A DNA stretch of 64,000 nucleotides from Bombella favorum (lineage in GTDB: Bacteria > Pseudomonadota > Alphaproteobacteria > Acetobacterales > Acetobacteraceae), in the NCBI RefSeq assembly GCF_014048475.1, contig NZ_NWUS01000002.1:1-64000 (forward strand). Direction: 5' to 3'. Position 1 is the stretch's first letter. Every line of letters starts with the position of its first letter. Below the pieces are notes generated by a model. The model saw only the letters and a list, made by a program, of their open reading frames with translations, did not search any database and was not told the DNA's origin. Made by a program: the position numbers and the translations under genes. Of this stretch, positions 63,104 through 64,000 are shown in pieces.

Positions 63104-64000
63104 ATGACCCAGCATCCTCCCATTACCAGCTCACCCTCCGCCCCACAGGGAAAAACGCCTCACCCTGACGATACCGTGCGTGCCTTTGACGGGCTGGCCC
63201 CCCGGCTGAAAAAACTCACGCAGGAAATCGGCCGAATCGTCCTCGGGCAGGAAACAGTCATCCAGAATGTGCTGACAACCCTGCTTGGCGGTGGCCATGC
63301 GCTGCTGCTTGGTGCGCCCGGGCTGGGCAAGACACTGCTGGTGAATAGCTGCGCTCACGTTCTAGGGCTGGAGGATAGCCGCATCCAGTTTACGCCCGAC
63401 CTCATGCCCTCGGACATTACCGGGGCGGAGATTCTGGAGCAGGATGAACAGGGCAAACGGCATTTCCGGTTTCTACCGGGGCCCCTTTTCGGGCAACTGG
63501 TTCTAGCTGATGAAATTAACCGAGCTAGCCCCCGCACTCAGTCGGCCCTGCTACAAGCCATGGCGGAAGGGCATGTCACGCAGGGAGGCAAGACATGGGC
63601 TCTGCCAAAGCCCTTCCATGTTCTGGCCACCCAGAATCCCATCGAGCAAGAGGGGACTTACCCCCTACCAGAAGCCCAGCTAGACCGTTTCATGATGCGT
63701 ATTCCGCTGGACTTCCCCGCTCGGGACGCCGAACGGCGGATGCTGCTCCAAACCACAGGTGCCACAAAACGGAAAGCCGAGTGTCTATTCTCCACAGCCG
63801 ACCTGCTCGCTACACAGAAGCTCGTGCGTACATTGCCTGTTGGGGAAACAATCGTGGAGGCCATCCTCACCCTTGTGCGGGGTCTGCGCCCGCAAGATGA
63901 GACTGCTAGTGATGACGTCCGCAATGCGCTGGATTATGGCCCCGGCCCCCGTGCCGCCCAGTCCCTCATGATCGCCAGCCGAGCACGGGCCATGCTGCAT
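63104..64000 (+). CDS. MoxR-family AAA+ ATPase, partial (cut by window end)
   Basis: Chaperone-like AAA+ ATPase, usually the first gene of an operon with DUF58 and von Willebrand-type proteins. Walker A LLGAPGLGKTLLVN, FTPDLMPSDITGAEI, Walker B LVLADEINRASPRTQSALL and the sensor region ATQNPIEQEGTYPLPEAQ are typical; 299 codons are visible, frame open to the edge. The ATG at 63104 has no good Shine-Dalgarno, so the start is provisional. Confidence 0.93.
   Translation, partial: MTQHPPITSSPSAPQGKTPHPDDTVRAFDGLAPRLKKLTQEIGRIVLGQETVIQNVLTTLLGGGHALLLGAPGLGKTLLVNSCAHVLGLEDSRIQFTPDLMPSDITGAEILEQDEQGKRHFRFLPGPLFGQLVLADEINRASPRTQSALLQAMAEGHVTQGGKTWALPKPFHVLATQNPIEQEGTYPLPEAQLDRFMMRIPLDFPARDAERRMLLQTTGATKRKAECLFSTADLLATQKLVRTLPVGETIVEAILTLVRGLRPQDETASDDVRNALDYGPGPRAAQSLMIASRARAMLH

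Overview
The window looks like chromosomal DNA of an alphaproteobacterium, most likely an acetic acid bacterium (Acetobacteraceae). This rests on alphaproteobacterial gene neighbourhoods (carAB next to yqeY-dnaG-rpoD; envC-ctpA-rppH; DUF1285-cca beside moxR; psd-pssA; nadABC), an IalB-family protein, and a carA reading frame with an N-terminal helix-turn-helix segment. No 16S or other direct taxonomic marker is present, so a genus cannot be named. Coding density is high, genes often overlap by 1-4 bases, and I saw no tRNA, rRNA, insertion sequence or CRISPR array.

Layout. 1-11.6 kb (minus strand): a two-partner secretion locus ialB-tpsB-tpsA. The exoprotein frame is open for 3,043 codons and runs off the left edge before its C-terminus. 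11.9-15.3 kb: NAD synthesis operon nadA-nadB-nadC, with a good promoter overlapped by a 21-bp palindrome. 15.3-17.7 kb: gloB, then psd-pssA for phosphatidylethanolamine. 17.7-28 kb: a complex-I/hydrogenase-like membrane module. Its small subunit (17653-18171) is separated from the large subunit and four membrane subunits (22158-27532) by a lipid kinase gene and a TonB receptor gene. The large subunit lacks the nickel-iron cysteine ligands and the antiporter-like subunits lack their signature motifs. holC and pepA lie upstream. 29.9-38.8 kb (plus): cysQ, Sua5-type tsaC, then lptF-lptG-lptD-surA-rsmA, an outer-membrane assembly operon ending in ribosome maturation. 38.8-45.8 kb (minus): cfa, the ribosomal operon rpsF-rpsR-rplI, and dnaG-rpoD. 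45.9-47.9 kb: two tandem EamA-type transporters set between yqeY and dnaG. 48.4-53.3 kb: yqeY diverging from carA-carB; the carA frame begins with a helix-turn-helix segment and is preceded by two identical-format inverted repeats exactly 50 bp apart. 53.4-64 kb: greA-ilvA, msrB, envC-ctpA-rppH, an MsbA-like ABC exporter, cca, DUF1285 and the start of a moxR gene cut by the right edge.

The parts most worth a second look are: (1) the HTH-CarA reading frame with an internal ribosome binding site and tandem upstream operators, which suggests a self-regulating pyrimidine/arginine enzyme; (2) the metal-free, channel-depleted complex-I-like module and its split gene order; (3) the ialB-tpsBA operon, with a perfect 328-bp in-frame duplication inside tpsA and a probable toxin-like C-terminus just outside the window; (4) palindromic candidate operators in front of nadA and of the TonB receptor. 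All functional calls are from reading motifs; no database search was run.
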